Shown in pieces: positions 1 through 8,731 of a stretch of DNA of 64,000 nucleotides. Position 1 is the first letter of the stretch, and the number at the start of each line of letters is the position of its first letter. The notes under the pieces were generated by a model, which saw nothing but the letters and a program-made list of their open reading frames with translations, was not told the origin of the DNA and searched no databases. Position numbers and translations under genes: made by a program. The stretch lies in contig NZ_JAAXCM010000021.1 of assembly GCF_019734885.1 (NCBI RefSeq), positions 186,001 to 250,000 of the forward strand, in the 5' to 3' direction. This DNA comes from Pseudocoprococcus catus (GTDB lineage Bacteria; Bacillota; Clostridia; Lachnospirales; Lachnospiraceae).

Positions 1-95
1 TCGCACATCCGATCAATTCGGATACACGTGAGCGGATTCAGCGTGAGATCCTTGAGAAGTACGAGGAAGCTGCACTGGAAACAGAACAGGAATAA
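1..95 (+). CDS. C-terminal end of an unidentified protein (partial)
   Basis: The third frame is open from the window edge to a TAA at 93-95 and gives about 30 residues of a charged, helical tail (ends EKYEEAALETEQE). The gene start lies outside the window. Pth is often preceded by prs or glmU in Clostridia, but this tail does not let me say which gene it is. Confidence 0.5.
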   Translation, partial: AHPINSDTRERIQREILEKYEEAALETEQE

Positions 96-145
96 GGGAC
101 TGAAGATCCGGAGACATCATCCGGCAGCTCTTATTGATTGAATAG

Positions 146-209
146 CAGGCTTCAGAAGAAGTAATTTGACACAGGTGTCAATGACCGGTCAAGCTTCTTT
201 TGGGGCCTG
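146..209 (+). other. Structured intergenic element: 16-bp stem closing two small hairpins
   Basis: Bases 146-161 pair with 194-209 in 16 consecutive pairs, three of them G-U, which favours an RNA read on the + strand. The enclosed loop holds two further perfect inverted repeats, 167-180 (TGACACAGGTGTCA) and 182-191 (TGACCGGTCA), so the whole can fold as a three-way junction. It sits between an upstream stop codon and the pth promoter. It could be an elaborate terminator, since a short TTTT follows, or a small structured RNA. Confidence 0.5.
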
Positions 210-279
210 TTTTGATGTAAGCATATAAGTGACGGACTGTTGCACAGAAGAATGACTTCCTCTGCAAAACAGATGTAAG

Positions 280-308
280 TTGACAAAGAAAAGCAAAACT
301 TTTATAGT
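280..308 (+). promoter_or_regulatory. Sigma-A promoter for pth-mfd
   Basis: TTGACA at 280-285 and TATAGT at 303-308 are separated by 17 bp. This predicts a transcript start near 315, about 75 bases before the pth start codon. Confidence 0.75.
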
Positions 309-390
309 ATAGAAGGAAGTTTTGAGAAAAATAAAAGCAGGGATCAGAAGATTCCGGCTATCAATAAAATACAGAATATGGAGAAAATAT

Positions 391-963
391 ATGCATTTGA
401 TCGTAGGGTTGGGCAATCCAACAAAACAGTATGAAGGAACAAGACACAATGTGGGATTTGAGACAATTGACAGGATTGCCGCAGAGAATCAGATCCGGGT
501 GGAGGAAAAGAAACACAAAGCACTTTACGGCAGCGGTTATATTGAAGGTGAGAAAGTTATTTTGGCGAAGCCCCAGACATTTATGAATCTCAGCGGGGAA
601 AGTGTCAGAGAATTGGCAGATTATTACAAGATACCTTCGGAGAATATCATTGTTATCTATGATGATATCAGTTTGGAGGTCGGTCAGTTAAGAATCCGTG
701 AAAAAGGCAGTGCCGGCGGACATAATGGTATCAAGAATATTATTTTGCATCTTGGAACAGAAGTATTTCCGCGAATTAAAGTCGGCGTCGGAGAAAAGCC
801 AAAGGGATGGGATCTGGCCGATTATGTGCTGGGACGTTACAGTGCTGAGGACAGAAAGATAATTGATGAGGCACAGAAGGAGGCAGCGGATGCTGTCAAG
901 CTGATGGTGACAGATGATGTCAGAGGGGCTATGAATCGTTACAATACGAAGAAAAAAGCCTGA
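391..963 (+). CDS. pth: Peptidyl-tRNA hydrolase
   Basis: Cleaves peptidyl-tRNAs that drop off the ribosome so that tRNA can be reused; cytosolic and essential in most bacteria. The protein is 190 aa, the usual size. It opens with the family signature LIVGLGNPTKQYEGTRHNVGF, containing the catalytic His, followed by FMNLSG, YDDISLEVGQLRIR and GSAGGHNGIKNI. The reading frame is open further upstream (from 322), but the ATG at 391 has GGAGA six bases before it and begins exactly where the family does. The gene is followed after 19 bases by mfd, with which it probably forms an operon behind the promoter at 280-308. Confidence 0.97.
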   Translation: MHLIVGLGNPTKQYEGTRHNVGFETIDRIAAENQIRVEEKKHKALYGSGYIEGEKVILAKPQTFMNLSGESVRELADYYKIPSENIIVIYDDISLEVGQLRIREKGSAGGHNGIKNIILHLGTEVFPRIKVGVGEKPKGWDLADYVLGRYSAEDRKIIDEAQKEAADAVKLMVTDDVRGAMNRYNTKKKA

Positions 964-982
964 TAAATGAAAGGAGCCAGGG

Positions 983-3900
983 ATGAAAGCATTTACACAG
1001 CCGTTGCATGATTTAAGTGAATATGAGCAGATTGTCAGCGATCTGGCCGGACATCGGACGCCGATTCATATAGACGGCTGTATCGATTCGCAGAAATGCC
1101 ATCTCATCAGCAGTATCGGTGAACCTTATCCAGTGAAGCTGATTGTGACTTATAACGAAATCAAGGCAAAAGAAATATATGCGGATTATCAATTCTTTGA
1201 CCGGAATGTTTTTTACTATCCGGCCAAAGATATTATTTTCTACAATGCGGACATTCACGGTAATCTGATCGTCAGCCAGAGAATGGCTGTTATCAAGCGA
1301 ATGCTGGAAGGCGAACCGGTGACGGTGATCACTACCATAGATGGACTTTTTGACAGACTGCTTCCTTTGGAAGAGATTGCAAAAAATCGTCTGATTTTTA
1401 GGGCGGAAGATGTACTTCCGTTGGAAGCATTGAGCAGAGAGCTGACAGCCATGGGGTTTGAGCGAGTCAGTCAGGTAGAAAGTCCGGGACAGTTTGCGGT
1501 CAGAGGCGGTATCCTTGATATATATAATCTGGCAGATGAATGTCCTTATCGCCTGGAGCTTTGGGGCGATGAAATCGATTCGATACGAAGTTTTGATGCA
1601 GAAAGTCAGCGCTCCATCGAGCAGGTGGATAAAGTCATCATCTATCCGGCCACGGAATATGTTATGAGTGCTGCTGTTCGTGATAGAGGACTGAAAATGA
1701 TTGATCAGGATATGAAGCGGCAGGTGAAGCGGCTGAAGGATGGTCAAAATTATGAGACAGCCACGCGGCTGACACAGGTCATTGCTGAATTAAAAGAGAA
1801 TCTTGAAATCAGCAGTGCATCTTCCGGGATAGACAGTCTGGTACAGTATTTTTACGGACATACGGTTTCCTTCCTGAGCTATTTTGACAGGGATGACAGT
1901 CTGATCGTTCTGGATGAACCGGCCCGTGCGGCAGAAAAGGGCGAGGCAGTAACAACAGAATACCGGGAAAGTATGATGGGTAGACTGGAGAAAGGATATG
2001 TGCTGCCGGGACAGACAGATGCCATTTATGAGTGCCGCAAAATTCTGGCACAGATGGGCAGCCAGCGGACGGTCTTACTCAGTACGCTTTCCTATAAGTC
2101 AGCACATATTGCGGTAAAGAATAAATACAGCATGATGGCCAGCAGTATGCATACGTATCGCGGAGATTTTCAGCTGTTGGTGAAAGAACTGACTGGGTGG
2201 AAAAACAGCGGCTACCGGTTGATTCTCGTCTGCCGTTCGGAGACGAGAGGACGGCGTCTTGTAAAAGATCTGGCGGAGTATGACCTGACAGCATTTTATT
2301 CAGATGACAGGGATAGAGTGCCGGAGCCTGGTGAAATTATGATCATTCATGGCAGCCTGCACAAAGGAATCCAGTATCCGATGATCAAGTTTGCGATTAT
2401 CGCAGAGTCGGATATGTTTGGTGAGGACAAGAAGAAGCGCCGGAAGCGTCGCCAGTCATCATCGGATAGCGAGCGTGTCCGGAGTTTCAAAGAGTTGTCT
2501 GTAGGTGATTATGTTGTTCATGAAGGACATGGTGTCGGCATTTATCGTGGTATAGAGAATGTTGAAGTTGACGGGGTGTCCAAAGATTATATCAAGATTG
2601 AATATGGCGGAGGCGGAAGCCTGTACATTCTGGCAACTAACCTTGATATGATTCAGAAATATGCAGATAAGGACACCAAACAGGTCAAGGTCAATAAGAT
2701 GAGCGGGCCGGAGTGGACAAGGACAAAGACGAAGGTCAAAGGCGCTGTCAAAGAGTTGGCGATGGATCTGGTGAAACTGTATGCGGCACGTCAGGAAGCA
2801 GAAGGATACGTCTGCGGACCGGATACTGTCTGGCAGAGGGAGTTTGAGGAAATGTTTCCTTACGAGGAGACCCAGGATCAGCTGGATGCCATAGCGGCTG
2901 CCAAGCGGGATATGGAGAGCACGAAAATCATGGATCGTCTGGTCTGCGGAGATGTGGGCTTCGGCAAAACAGAAGTGGCGATCCGGGCAGCTTTTAAGAT
3001 GGTTCAGGAAGGCCGTCAGTGTGCGGTGCTTGTACCTACAACGATTTTGGCCCAGCAGCATTACAATACATTTTGTCAGCGTATGAAAGAGTATCCGATA
3101 AATATTGGTCTGCTGTCAAGGTTCAGAACAAGAGCTGAACAGAAAAAGACTCTGGAGGATCTGAAGGCCGGACGTGTGGATATTATCATTGGTACACATC
3201 GGTTATTGTCCAAAGATGTGGAATTCAAGAATCTGGGATTGCTGGTGGTAGATGAAGAACAGCGTTTTGGTGTGACGCACAAGGAGAAAATCAAAAAAAT
3301 CAAGGAAAATGTAGATGTCCTGACATTGACGGCTACGCCGATTCCGAGAACGATGCATATGAGTCTGATCGGCATCCGTGATATGAGCCTTCTGGAAGAA
3401 GCACCTGTGGATCGTCAGCCGATCCAGACATACGTCATGGAATATAATGATGAGATGGTCAGGGAGGCGATATTAAGAGAAATGGCAAGGGGCGGACAGG
3501 TTTATTATGTGTATAACAGAGTCAATGGCATTGAGGAAATTGCCGCAAATCTTGCAGAGCTGGTGCCGGATGCAGTTGTCGCTTATGCCCATGGACAGAT
3601 GAGTGAGCGTGAACTGGAGAAAATCATGTATCAGTTTATTAACGGTGAAATTGATGTTCTCGTTTCAACAACGATCATAGAAACCGGCCTCGACATTTCC
3701 AATGCCAATACTATGATTATCCATGATGCGGATAATCTTGGGCTTTCACAGCTGTATCAGCTCAGAGGCCGTGTGGGAAGGTCAAATAGAACATCTTATG
3801 CCTTTTTGATGTATAAACGGGACAAACTGTTAAAAGAAGTGGCAGAAAAACGTCTGTCCGCTATCAGGGAATTTACAGAACTGGGTTCCGGTTACCGGAT

Positions 3901-4522
3901 TGCCATGCGTGATCTGGAGATTCGCGGTGCAGGTAGTCTTCTCGGAGAAAAACAGAGCGGCCATATGGAGGCAGTTGGGTACGATCTTTATTGTAAGATG
4001 CTCAATCGGGCGGTTATGGAGGCAAAAGGAGAAAAAATCCAGGAAGACTTTGAGACATCTGTGGATATTGACATTGATGCCTTTATTCCGGTTTCTTATA
4101 TTAAGAATGAATTCCAGAAACTGGATATGTATAAGAGGATCGCTTCAATACAGAATGTAGAAGAATATGGGGAAATGCTGGATGAACTGATTGACCGTTT
4201 TGGTGAACTTCCGAAACCGGCAGCCAATCTTTTGCTGGTGGCTCTGATTCGGGCTGAAGCCCATGCGGCAGGCGTGGTGCAGCTGGTGCATAAGGAAAAA
4301 GAAACGAGAATTTATATGCATGAGCGTGCGGATGTGGATGTGGCTGCCATACCGGATTTTCTGGCGGTATACGGCAAAAGAATGAAGTTTAAATCAACGG
4401 CAAAAAATCCGTATTTTCTAATTGATATGAAGGGATTTAAGGAACATGAACTTCTGATGGAAGAAAAACAACTGGTGGAAAATATGCTGCGGATACTCTG
4501 CCATCGGGAAATAGAATCATAA
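983..4522 (+). CDS. mfd: Transcription-repair coupling factor (Mfd)
   Basis: An ATP-driven DNA translocase that removes RNA polymerase stalled at lesions and recruits UvrA. The 1179 aa match the family length. In order there are: a UvrB-like N-terminal module; the polymerase-interaction domain near residue 500 (VGDYVVHEGHGVGIY); a superfamily 2 helicase core with Walker A CGDVGFGKTE near residue 655, DEEQ box (VVDEEQRFGV), the TATPIPRTM motif and the QLRGRVGRS motif VI; and a C-terminal TRCF domain. AAAGGAG precedes the ATG. It lies 19 bases downstream of pth, the usual order in Clostridia. Confidence 0.97.
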   Translation: MKAFTQPLHDLSEYEQIVSDLAGHRTPIHIDGCIDSQKCHLISSIGEPYPVKLIVTYNEIKAKEIYADYQFFDRNVFYYPAKDIIFYNADIHGNLIVSQRMAVIKRMLEGEPVTVITTIDGLFDRLLPLEEIAKNRLIFRAEDVLPLEALSRELTAMGFERVSQVESPGQFAVRGGILDIYNLADECPYRLELWGDEIDSIRSFDAESQRSIEQVDKVIIYPATEYVMSAAVRDRGLKMIDQDMKRQVKRLKDGQNYETATRLTQVIAELKENLEISSASSGIDSLVQYFYGHTVSFLSYFDRDDSLIVLDEPARAAEKGEAVTTEYRESMMGRLEKGYVLPGQTDAIYECRKILAQMGSQRTVLLSTLSYKSAHIAVKNKYSMMASSMHTYRGDFQLLVKELTGWKNSGYRLILVCRSETRGRRLVKDLAEYDLTAFYSDDRDRVPEPGEIMIIHGSLHKGIQYPMIKFAIIAESDMFGEDKKKRRKRRQSSSDSERVRSFKELSVGDYVVHEGHGVGIYRGIENVEVDGVSKDYIKIEYGGGGSLYILATNLDMIQKYADKDTKQVKVNKMSGPEWTRTKTKVKGAVKELAMDLVKLYAARQEAEGYVCGPDTVWQREFEEMFPYEETQDQLDAIAAAKRDMESTKIMDRLVCGDVGFGKTEVAIRAAFKMVQEGRQCAVLVPTTILAQQHYNTFCQRMKEYPINIGLLSRFRTRAEQKKTLEDLKAGRVDIIIGTHRLLSKDVEFKNLGLLVVDEEQRFGVTHKEKIKKIKENVDVLTLTATPIPRTMHMSLIGIRDMSLLEEAPVDRQPIQTYVMEYNDEMVREAILREMARGGQVYYVYNRVNGIEEIAANLAELVPDAVVAYAHGQMSERELEKIMYQFINGEIDVLVSTTIIETGLDISNANTMIIHDADNLGLSQLYQLRGRVGRSNRTSYAFLMYKRDKLLKEVAEKRLSAIREFTELGSGYRIAMRDLEIRGAGSLLGEKQSGHMEAVGYDLYCKMLNRAVMEAKGEKIQEDFETSVDIDIDAFIPVSYIKNEFQKLDMYKRIASIQNVEEYGEMLDELIDRFGELPKPAANLLLVALIRAEAHAAGVVQLVHKEKETRIYMHERADVDVAAIPDFLAVYGKRMKFKSTAKNPYFLIDMKGFKEHELLMEEKQLVENMLRILCHREIES

Positions 4523-4538
4523 AAAAACAGTTCGGGGA

Positions 4539-4567
4539 TTGATTCAAAGCCTCGAATGGTGTACAAT
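4539..4567 (+). promoter_or_regulatory. Sigma-A promoter upstream of the pseudo-kinase membrane protein
   Basis: TTGATT at 4539-4544 and TACAAT at 4562-4567 are 17 bp apart, in the gap after mfd. No obvious terminator separates it from mfd. Confidence 0.6.
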
Positions 4568-4656
4568 AAATCATTATGATATAGATGAATCCCGGCAGTT
4601 AAGATGCCGAATAATTAGTGGTTCATTATACAAAATCAGGTAAGGAGAAGGACAGA

Positions 4657-6840
4657 ATGGCTAGAAAGAAAAAAAATGATTTCTGGGATGATGTGGAAGA
4701 AGTGGAAGCTTCTGAGACTCAGTCTGAGGATGATTCAACTGCAAGTACAGCAGCAGATGAAGAATGGTCAGCAGTGAAGAGCCTGCCGTTGAAGGTGATC
4801 ATGCGATTCCTGCTTATGATATCCTGTCTGGTTGCATTGGTATCCGCATATGTGGCTTACGCATATGTGGACGACCGATATGCGGGCGGCAGCTACAGCA
4901 CAGATTTCTTTGACAGCAGAAGTTTTGCAGAAGAATATAATAAAAGCATGGATCAGCTGCTTCAGCTTGTTCAGGCGATGGAGGCCGATCCCTCTGTGAC
5001 GCAGGCTGGCAATGAAGAATTGCTGACAACACTGGTAGAGAATTATATGGGTAAGGATTCTAATTTCTCATTTATGATTCTTGACAGTGATAAGTATCGT
5101 ATCGCAGCAAGCGGTGATGATGCCAAGGAACGTATTGAAGGAAGCAATCATTACGTTGCTTTGTCCAATACTGATGGACAGACAACTGTTCAGAGTCCTA
5201 TCGCGGGTAAGCTGCTGAACAAAGATGAGTGGACCGAGAAGCTTGCAGCAGCAAGTAACAAATATATTATCTATTCAGCTGTTGACAATGAACTTGCTCA
5301 GCAGGATTCCTTCTATAAGGCAGAACAGTCTTTTGAGAAGATGGGTGAGTATTTTGGCATGGCAAGATTTATCGGCATTATTGCAGCGGTGATCTTTGTT
5401 ATCTGTCTGATTTTCTGTATCATGTCAACGGGTATGAAACGTGGTTATGACGGCGTCTGCCTGACATGGTGGGACAAGGTCTTTACTGAAATTGCACTGG
5501 TTGTGATGATTGCAGTGGCAGCGGCACTTGTGATGGTGATCCGCAGATTGCTGAAGATGGATGGTGATATGTACCGCTATGGTGCAGCCGGACTTGCGGT
5601 TGTGACCTATGGCTGGATCATTCGTTCTTATTTCAGTATTGTCAGACGTATCAAAGCAGGACGTCTGCTGAGATGTTCTATCATCGGAACGATTGTAGGC
5701 GGTATTGCACACGGTATCGGCAAACTGCCGTCTCCATTGAATGTGATCGTCGGAGCGATTGTTCTGATTGCCATCAACGGCGGATTGATATATGGTGTTA
5801 TTTTCCTGAGACAGTATACTGTTAAGGGTATTCCAATTATGTTTATTGCTGCACCAGTTGTTTTTATTATTGAACTTCTGGCACTGCTTGTACATAATGG
5901 CGGCAGTGATGAAGATGAGGAAGAAATAGAGAGTGATTCTGATACAGCGGATGTGAATGCAGCTAAGAGTGCAGGAGAAGGTGAACATTCAGATATTCAT
6001 AAAGAGCCTGTACAGGGTGAGACAATGGATTGGGAAGCACTGGATCTTGGTAAGGCCATTGCGGAAGCAGAGAAACAGCAGTCTTCTAATGAGCCTTCGA
6101 AGGATATTCTTCAGGAAGAGACAGTGATGAATATTCAGACTTCTGTACCGGGATTTGGCAGTGAACGTGTGAATGCTTCTCAGAAGACAGAAATCCTTTC
6201 TGTAGAGGATGTAGAGAAGGCTCTTCGTGCTTCGGGCCTGACACCGGATATTCATGAACCGGGAACAGACAGCATCCACCGTATTGAGGTTCCGGCTGAT
6301 GATGAGACACCGACGGGAGAGACCCTGGTTGCAAAGCCTGTGGAAGAGGAGAAGGCGGATGCAGAGTTGTCAGAGAATGTCAGTGAACAGGCAGTTATAC
6401 AGCAGCCGGTTTTGGATGCTGTTGATGAAGGCAGAGTTAATTTCGTTCAACTCAACAAGGATGTCCGTAAGGAATTTAGATCAGCATTGAAGATCAGAGG
6501 TGTGGGTGTTACAGTACGTGCACCGGAGAAACCGGTGATTATCGATATTGACCGCAATAGCCTGAAGATGATCATTACAGATATCTTTACACAGATTGAG
6601 CGTTTCACAGCAGACAATGCAAGAGCTTATGTGGAAGTTTACAGACAGGACGGCAAGGTTGTCTACATTGTCAAGATTCCTGTAGCGGAAGAGAAGTTAT
6701 CAGAAGCTCAGATGGCAGCAGCCGGTGACAACAGCTTTGACAATGCAAGAAAGATTGTTGAAGCCAATGCAGGACGTTTCGTTGTTACCCTTGACAATGG
6801 CGTACTGAAAGTCGGCATGATGATTGACGCTGCTGAATAA
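4657..6840 (+). CDS. Membrane sensor-like protein with a degenerate histidine-kinase ATPase domain
   Basis: A 727-aa protein of unknown function. An acidic cytosolic head (residues 1-40) precedes a membrane helix (about 44-64), an extracytosolic domain of about 175 residues, and roughly six more helices between about 243 and 412. A long acidic linker follows. The last 130 residues follow the layout of a HATPase_c domain: FRSALKIRGVGVTV, then a D..L..I...I segment where the N box should be, then FDNARKIVEANAGRFVV, which matches the usual GLAIARRIVEAHGG region. The N-box asparagines are Asp and Gln, and the DxGxG box is absent, as is any phospho-acceptor His domain. I infer a pseudokinase-type sensor or scaffold. 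The ATG at 4657 follows AAGGAG. Confidence 0.7.
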   Translation: MARKKKNDFWDDVEEVEASETQSEDDSTASTAADEEWSAVKSLPLKVIMRFLLMISCLVALVSAYVAYAYVDDRYAGGSYSTDFFDSRSFAEEYNKSMDQLLQLVQAMEADPSVTQAGNEELLTTLVENYMGKDSNFSFMILDSDKYRIAASGDDAKERIEGSNHYVALSNTDGQTTVQSPIAGKLLNKDEWTEKLAAASNKYIIYSAVDNELAQQDSFYKAEQSFEKMGEYFGMARFIGIIAAVIFVICLIFCIMSTGMKRGYDGVCLTWWDKVFTEIALVVMIAVAAALVMVIRRLLKMDGDMYRYGAAGLAVVTYGWIIRSYFSIVRRIKAGRLLRCSIIGTIVGGIAHGIGKLPSPLNVIVGAIVLIAINGGLIYGVIFLRQYTVKGIPIMFIAAPVVFIIELLALLVHNGGSDEDEEEIESDSDTADVNAAKSAGEGEHSDIHKEPVQGETMDWEALDLGKAIAEAEKQQSSNEPSKDILQEETVMNIQTSVPGFGSERVNASQKTEILSVEDVEKALRASGLTPDIHEPGTDSIHRIEVPADDETPTGETLVAKPVEEEKADAELSENVSEQAVIQQPVLDAVDEGRVNFVQLNKDVRKEFRSALKIRGVGVTVRAPEKPVIIDIDRNSLKMIITDIFTQIERFTADNARAYVEVYRQDGKVVYIVKIPVAEEKLSEAQMAAAGDNSFDNARKIVEANAGRFVVTLDNGVLKVGMMIDAAE

Positions 6841-6869
6841 GCAGCAGAACAGACATATGGAATTTTAAT

Positions 6870-6930
6870 AAAAATGGGATTCGCAAAGAGCCATTCGATA
6901 CAGAAAAGCTCTTTGCGGATCCCATTTTTA
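6870..6930. terminator. Bidirectional rho-independent terminator
   Basis: AAAATGGGATTCGCAAAGAGC at 6871-6891 pairs with 6908-6928 around a 16-base loop, with A and T runs on both sides. It serves the upstream + strand gene and the convergent small gene. Confidence 0.85.
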
Positions 6931-6953
6931 TGATTCATGGATGATAGTTGATT

Positions 6954-7220
6954 TTAATCCTCTTCAATTACCTGTATCTCCAGATAATCAAAGTCGATAC
7001 TGTCAATGAAATTATCCTGTGTAAATCTTGTTTTGCTGTGACGTTTGAAGTCACGGATATTTATATCGAGCCAGATGGGTTCGGAAAGGTCAAAAGTCTG
7101 GCAGATTTCTGTAACGGCCTGAAATATTTTAGATGTTCGGGATTCTTCGGAATCATTGCAGACTACGATATCATTGGTCATGCGATTGTGAAGAAATGTC
7201 TTTCCCCATAAACGGAACAT
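6954..7220 (-). CDS. Conserved small protein of unknown function (88 aa)
   Basis: An 88-residue acidic protein starting MFRLWGKTFLHNRM and ending DFDYLEIQVIEED. I believe similar short proteins occur in other Lachnospiraceae, but no function is known to me and no domain is recognisable. The minus-strand reading is preferred over the equally long + strand frame because it has a clear AGGAGG eight bases before its ATG and a matching promoter (7244-7272), while the + frame has neither. It stops beside the shared terminator. Confidence 0.75.
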   Translation of the reverse strand: MFRLWGKTFLHNRMTNDIVVCNDSEESRTSKIFQAVTEICQTFDLSEPIWLDINIRDFKRHSKTRFTQDNFIDSIDFDYLEIQVIEED

Positions 7221-7243
7221 AAATAAGTACCTCCTGTATGAAC

Positions 7244-7272
7244 ATCATAGCGGTAACCTGTGCAGATGTCAA
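7244..7272 (-). promoter_or_regulatory. Sigma-A promoter for the minus-strand 88-aa gene
   Basis: On the minus strand TTGACA (7267-7272) and TATGAT (7244-7249) are 17 bp apart, just upstream of the AGGAGG and ATG. Confidence 0.75.
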
Positions 7273-7333
7273 TTGAAAACTGCAATTTCACGCCGCCAGT
7301 TTTTGGAATGCGGTGGATTTTCACGGTTATTTA

Positions 7334-7342
7334 TGGTATGAT
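7334..7342 (+). promoter_or_regulatory. Extended -10 promoter for the TIR-like/Sel1 gene
   Basis: TGGTATGAT is an extended -10 element (TGn-TATGAT) with a poor -35 at 17 bp. It lies about 40 bases before the start codon at 7383 and could drive the following same-strand run of genes. Confidence 0.45.
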
Positions 7343-7382
7343 TATCATCGGGAAATTTCGACATTTCACAAAGGAGTACGAA

Positions 7383-8579
7383 ATGGAAAGATATATATAT
7401 ATCAATTATGCATATGAAGATTATCGGCTTGTACAGAGAATTATCGAGGATATTGAGAAGACGGGTGTGAAAGTTTATCATGGCAGCGGCAGTGAGGAGA
7501 GAGTGGCAGGCAGTGTGTGTGTTATTCATTTCTGGACACCGGCAGCTCATACATCCAGGAGCTATAGAAAAGTCATGAATTATACATTGAAGCATGAATT
7601 GGATACCATGCTGTTTCATCTGGATGGGGTACAGATGGCATCAGAATTGGATGTTCAGCTGGATGTACTGCATGCATTGTTTAAGTATAAGTATCAGATG
7701 ATGAGCCAGAAGGCGAAAACAGCTGATGTAGCTGCATCCGTGGAAGTTAAGAGTGAAGCAGAGGCAGGAGCTGAAGAATTGTCAATAAAACCGGAGAATG
7801 TAACAATAAAAGCTGAAGCTGCGGCAGCTGTTAAATCTGCGGAAGAACCGGTTGAAGCTGCAAAATCAACAGCGGAGGAACCAATGGCAAAAGAAGCCCG
7901 GGTGAGAACAGAAAATATTGATGAGACACAGAAAAAGCAGTTACAGCAGCAGGAGACAGAAAAAACTGCTGAACTACTTACCACAAGAGATGATTTATTT
8001 GCCGAGGGTATGCGTATCCTTGAAACAGGCACCACAAGAGAAGACGGTGTAAAGGCGTTCAAGTACCTGAGACAGGCGGCCAGCCAGGGACATACAGAAG
8101 CACAGTATCAGCTCAGTGTCTGCTATGACAGAGGTATCGGTGTCAGAAAGAGTATTATTGAGGCAGCCAAGTGGTGTCAGATGGCGGCATTCGGCGGTCA
8201 TGCCAAGGCACAGAGTGAGATCGGTTACTGCTACGAATACGGACAGGGTGTTGTCCGCAACATCAAAGAGGCTGTCAGCTGGTATGAGATGGCATCAGCT
8301 CAGGGGAATATCCAGGCCAAGAATAATCTTGCGTTCTGCTATCAGAAGGGCAGAGGTGTACATAAGGATGTCAAAGAGGCAATTCGACTTTATGAAGAAG
8401 CAGCAGCAGGCGGTCATGCCAGTGCACAGTATAATCTGGGTTACTGTTACTGGTATGGTGAAGGTGTGAAGACAGACAAGAACAGAGCCATTGAACTGTT
8501 TAAACAGTCTGCGGATAACGGCAATGCCAAGGCTGCTCAGATGCTGAAGATACTCAGTCAGCATTTATTTATGAAGTAA
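7383..8579 (+). CDS. TIR-like domain protein with Sel1 repeats
   Basis: A 398-aa cytosolic protein. Residues 1 to about 110 follow the TIR fold pattern: YIYINYAYEDYRLVQRIIEDI (beta A and helix A), a GVKVYHG strand, VCVIHFW strand, then SRSYRKVMNYTLKH where active TIRs have SxWCxxE. The catalytic Glu position appears to be Val, so NAD cleavage is doubtful. A low-complexity Ala/Glu-rich linker (about 120-210) leads to four or five Sel1-like repeats of 36 residues (for example AQYQLSVCYDRGIGV and AQYNLGYCYWYGEGV), which usually bind proteins. AAGGAG lies six bases before the ATG. No terminator separates it from the ART-like and Jet genes that follow. I infer a protein-interaction or signalling role. 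Confidence 0.65.
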   Translation: MERYIYINYAYEDYRLVQRIIEDIEKTGVKVYHGSGSEERVAGSVCVIHFWTPAAHTSRSYRKVMNYTLKHELDTMLFHLDGVQMASELDVQLDVLHALFKYKYQMMSQKAKTADVAASVEVKSEAEAGAEELSIKPENVTIKAEAAAAVKSAEEPVEAAKSTAEEPMAKEARVRTENIDETQKKQLQQQETEKTAELLTTRDDLFAEGMRILETGTTREDGVKAFKYLRQAASQGHTEAQYQLSVCYDRGIGVRKSIIEAAKWCQMAAFGGHAKAQSEIGYCYEYGQGVVRNIKEAVSWYEMASAQGNIQAKNNLAFCYQKGRGVHKDVKEAIRLYEEAAAGGHASAQYNLGYCYWYGEGVKTDKNRAIELFKQSADNGNAKAAQMLKILSQHLFMK

Positions 8580-8602
8580 GCTGACTGGCAGGAAAAAGAT
8601 CA

Positions 8603-8731
8603 ATGAACATTATCATCAGTCTTTTTGAGAGTATCATAGATGGGGCGATTGACTGGATAATCAATCAATGTGAGAAAGAGTTTAGGAACAGGAGGAAGAA
8701 CAATGGAGAACACAAAAATGCCAAAGAGTGA
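8603..8731 (+). CDS. Possible 42-aa peptide with an amphipathic N-terminus
   Basis: A short frame, too small for most gene callers, begins MNIIISLFESIIDGAIDWII and continues into a basic tail. AGGA lies nine bases before the ATG, and the frame overlaps the start of the next gene by 29 bases. The hydrophobic-acidic pattern could form a membrane-active helix. It may equally be only a frame that couples translation of the next gene. Confidence 0.3.
   Translation: MNIIISLFESIIDGAIDWIINQCEKEFRNRRKNNGEHKNAKE

Noticed and set aside
6948-7211. 87-codon + strand frame opposite the small minus-strand gene
   Set aside because: It has no ribosome binding site or promoter; the minus-strand frame has both and looks like a protein.
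7259-7382. Longer N-terminus for the TIR-like gene
   Set aside because: The extra 41 residues are not protein-like and the strong AAGGAG site serves the ATG at 7383.
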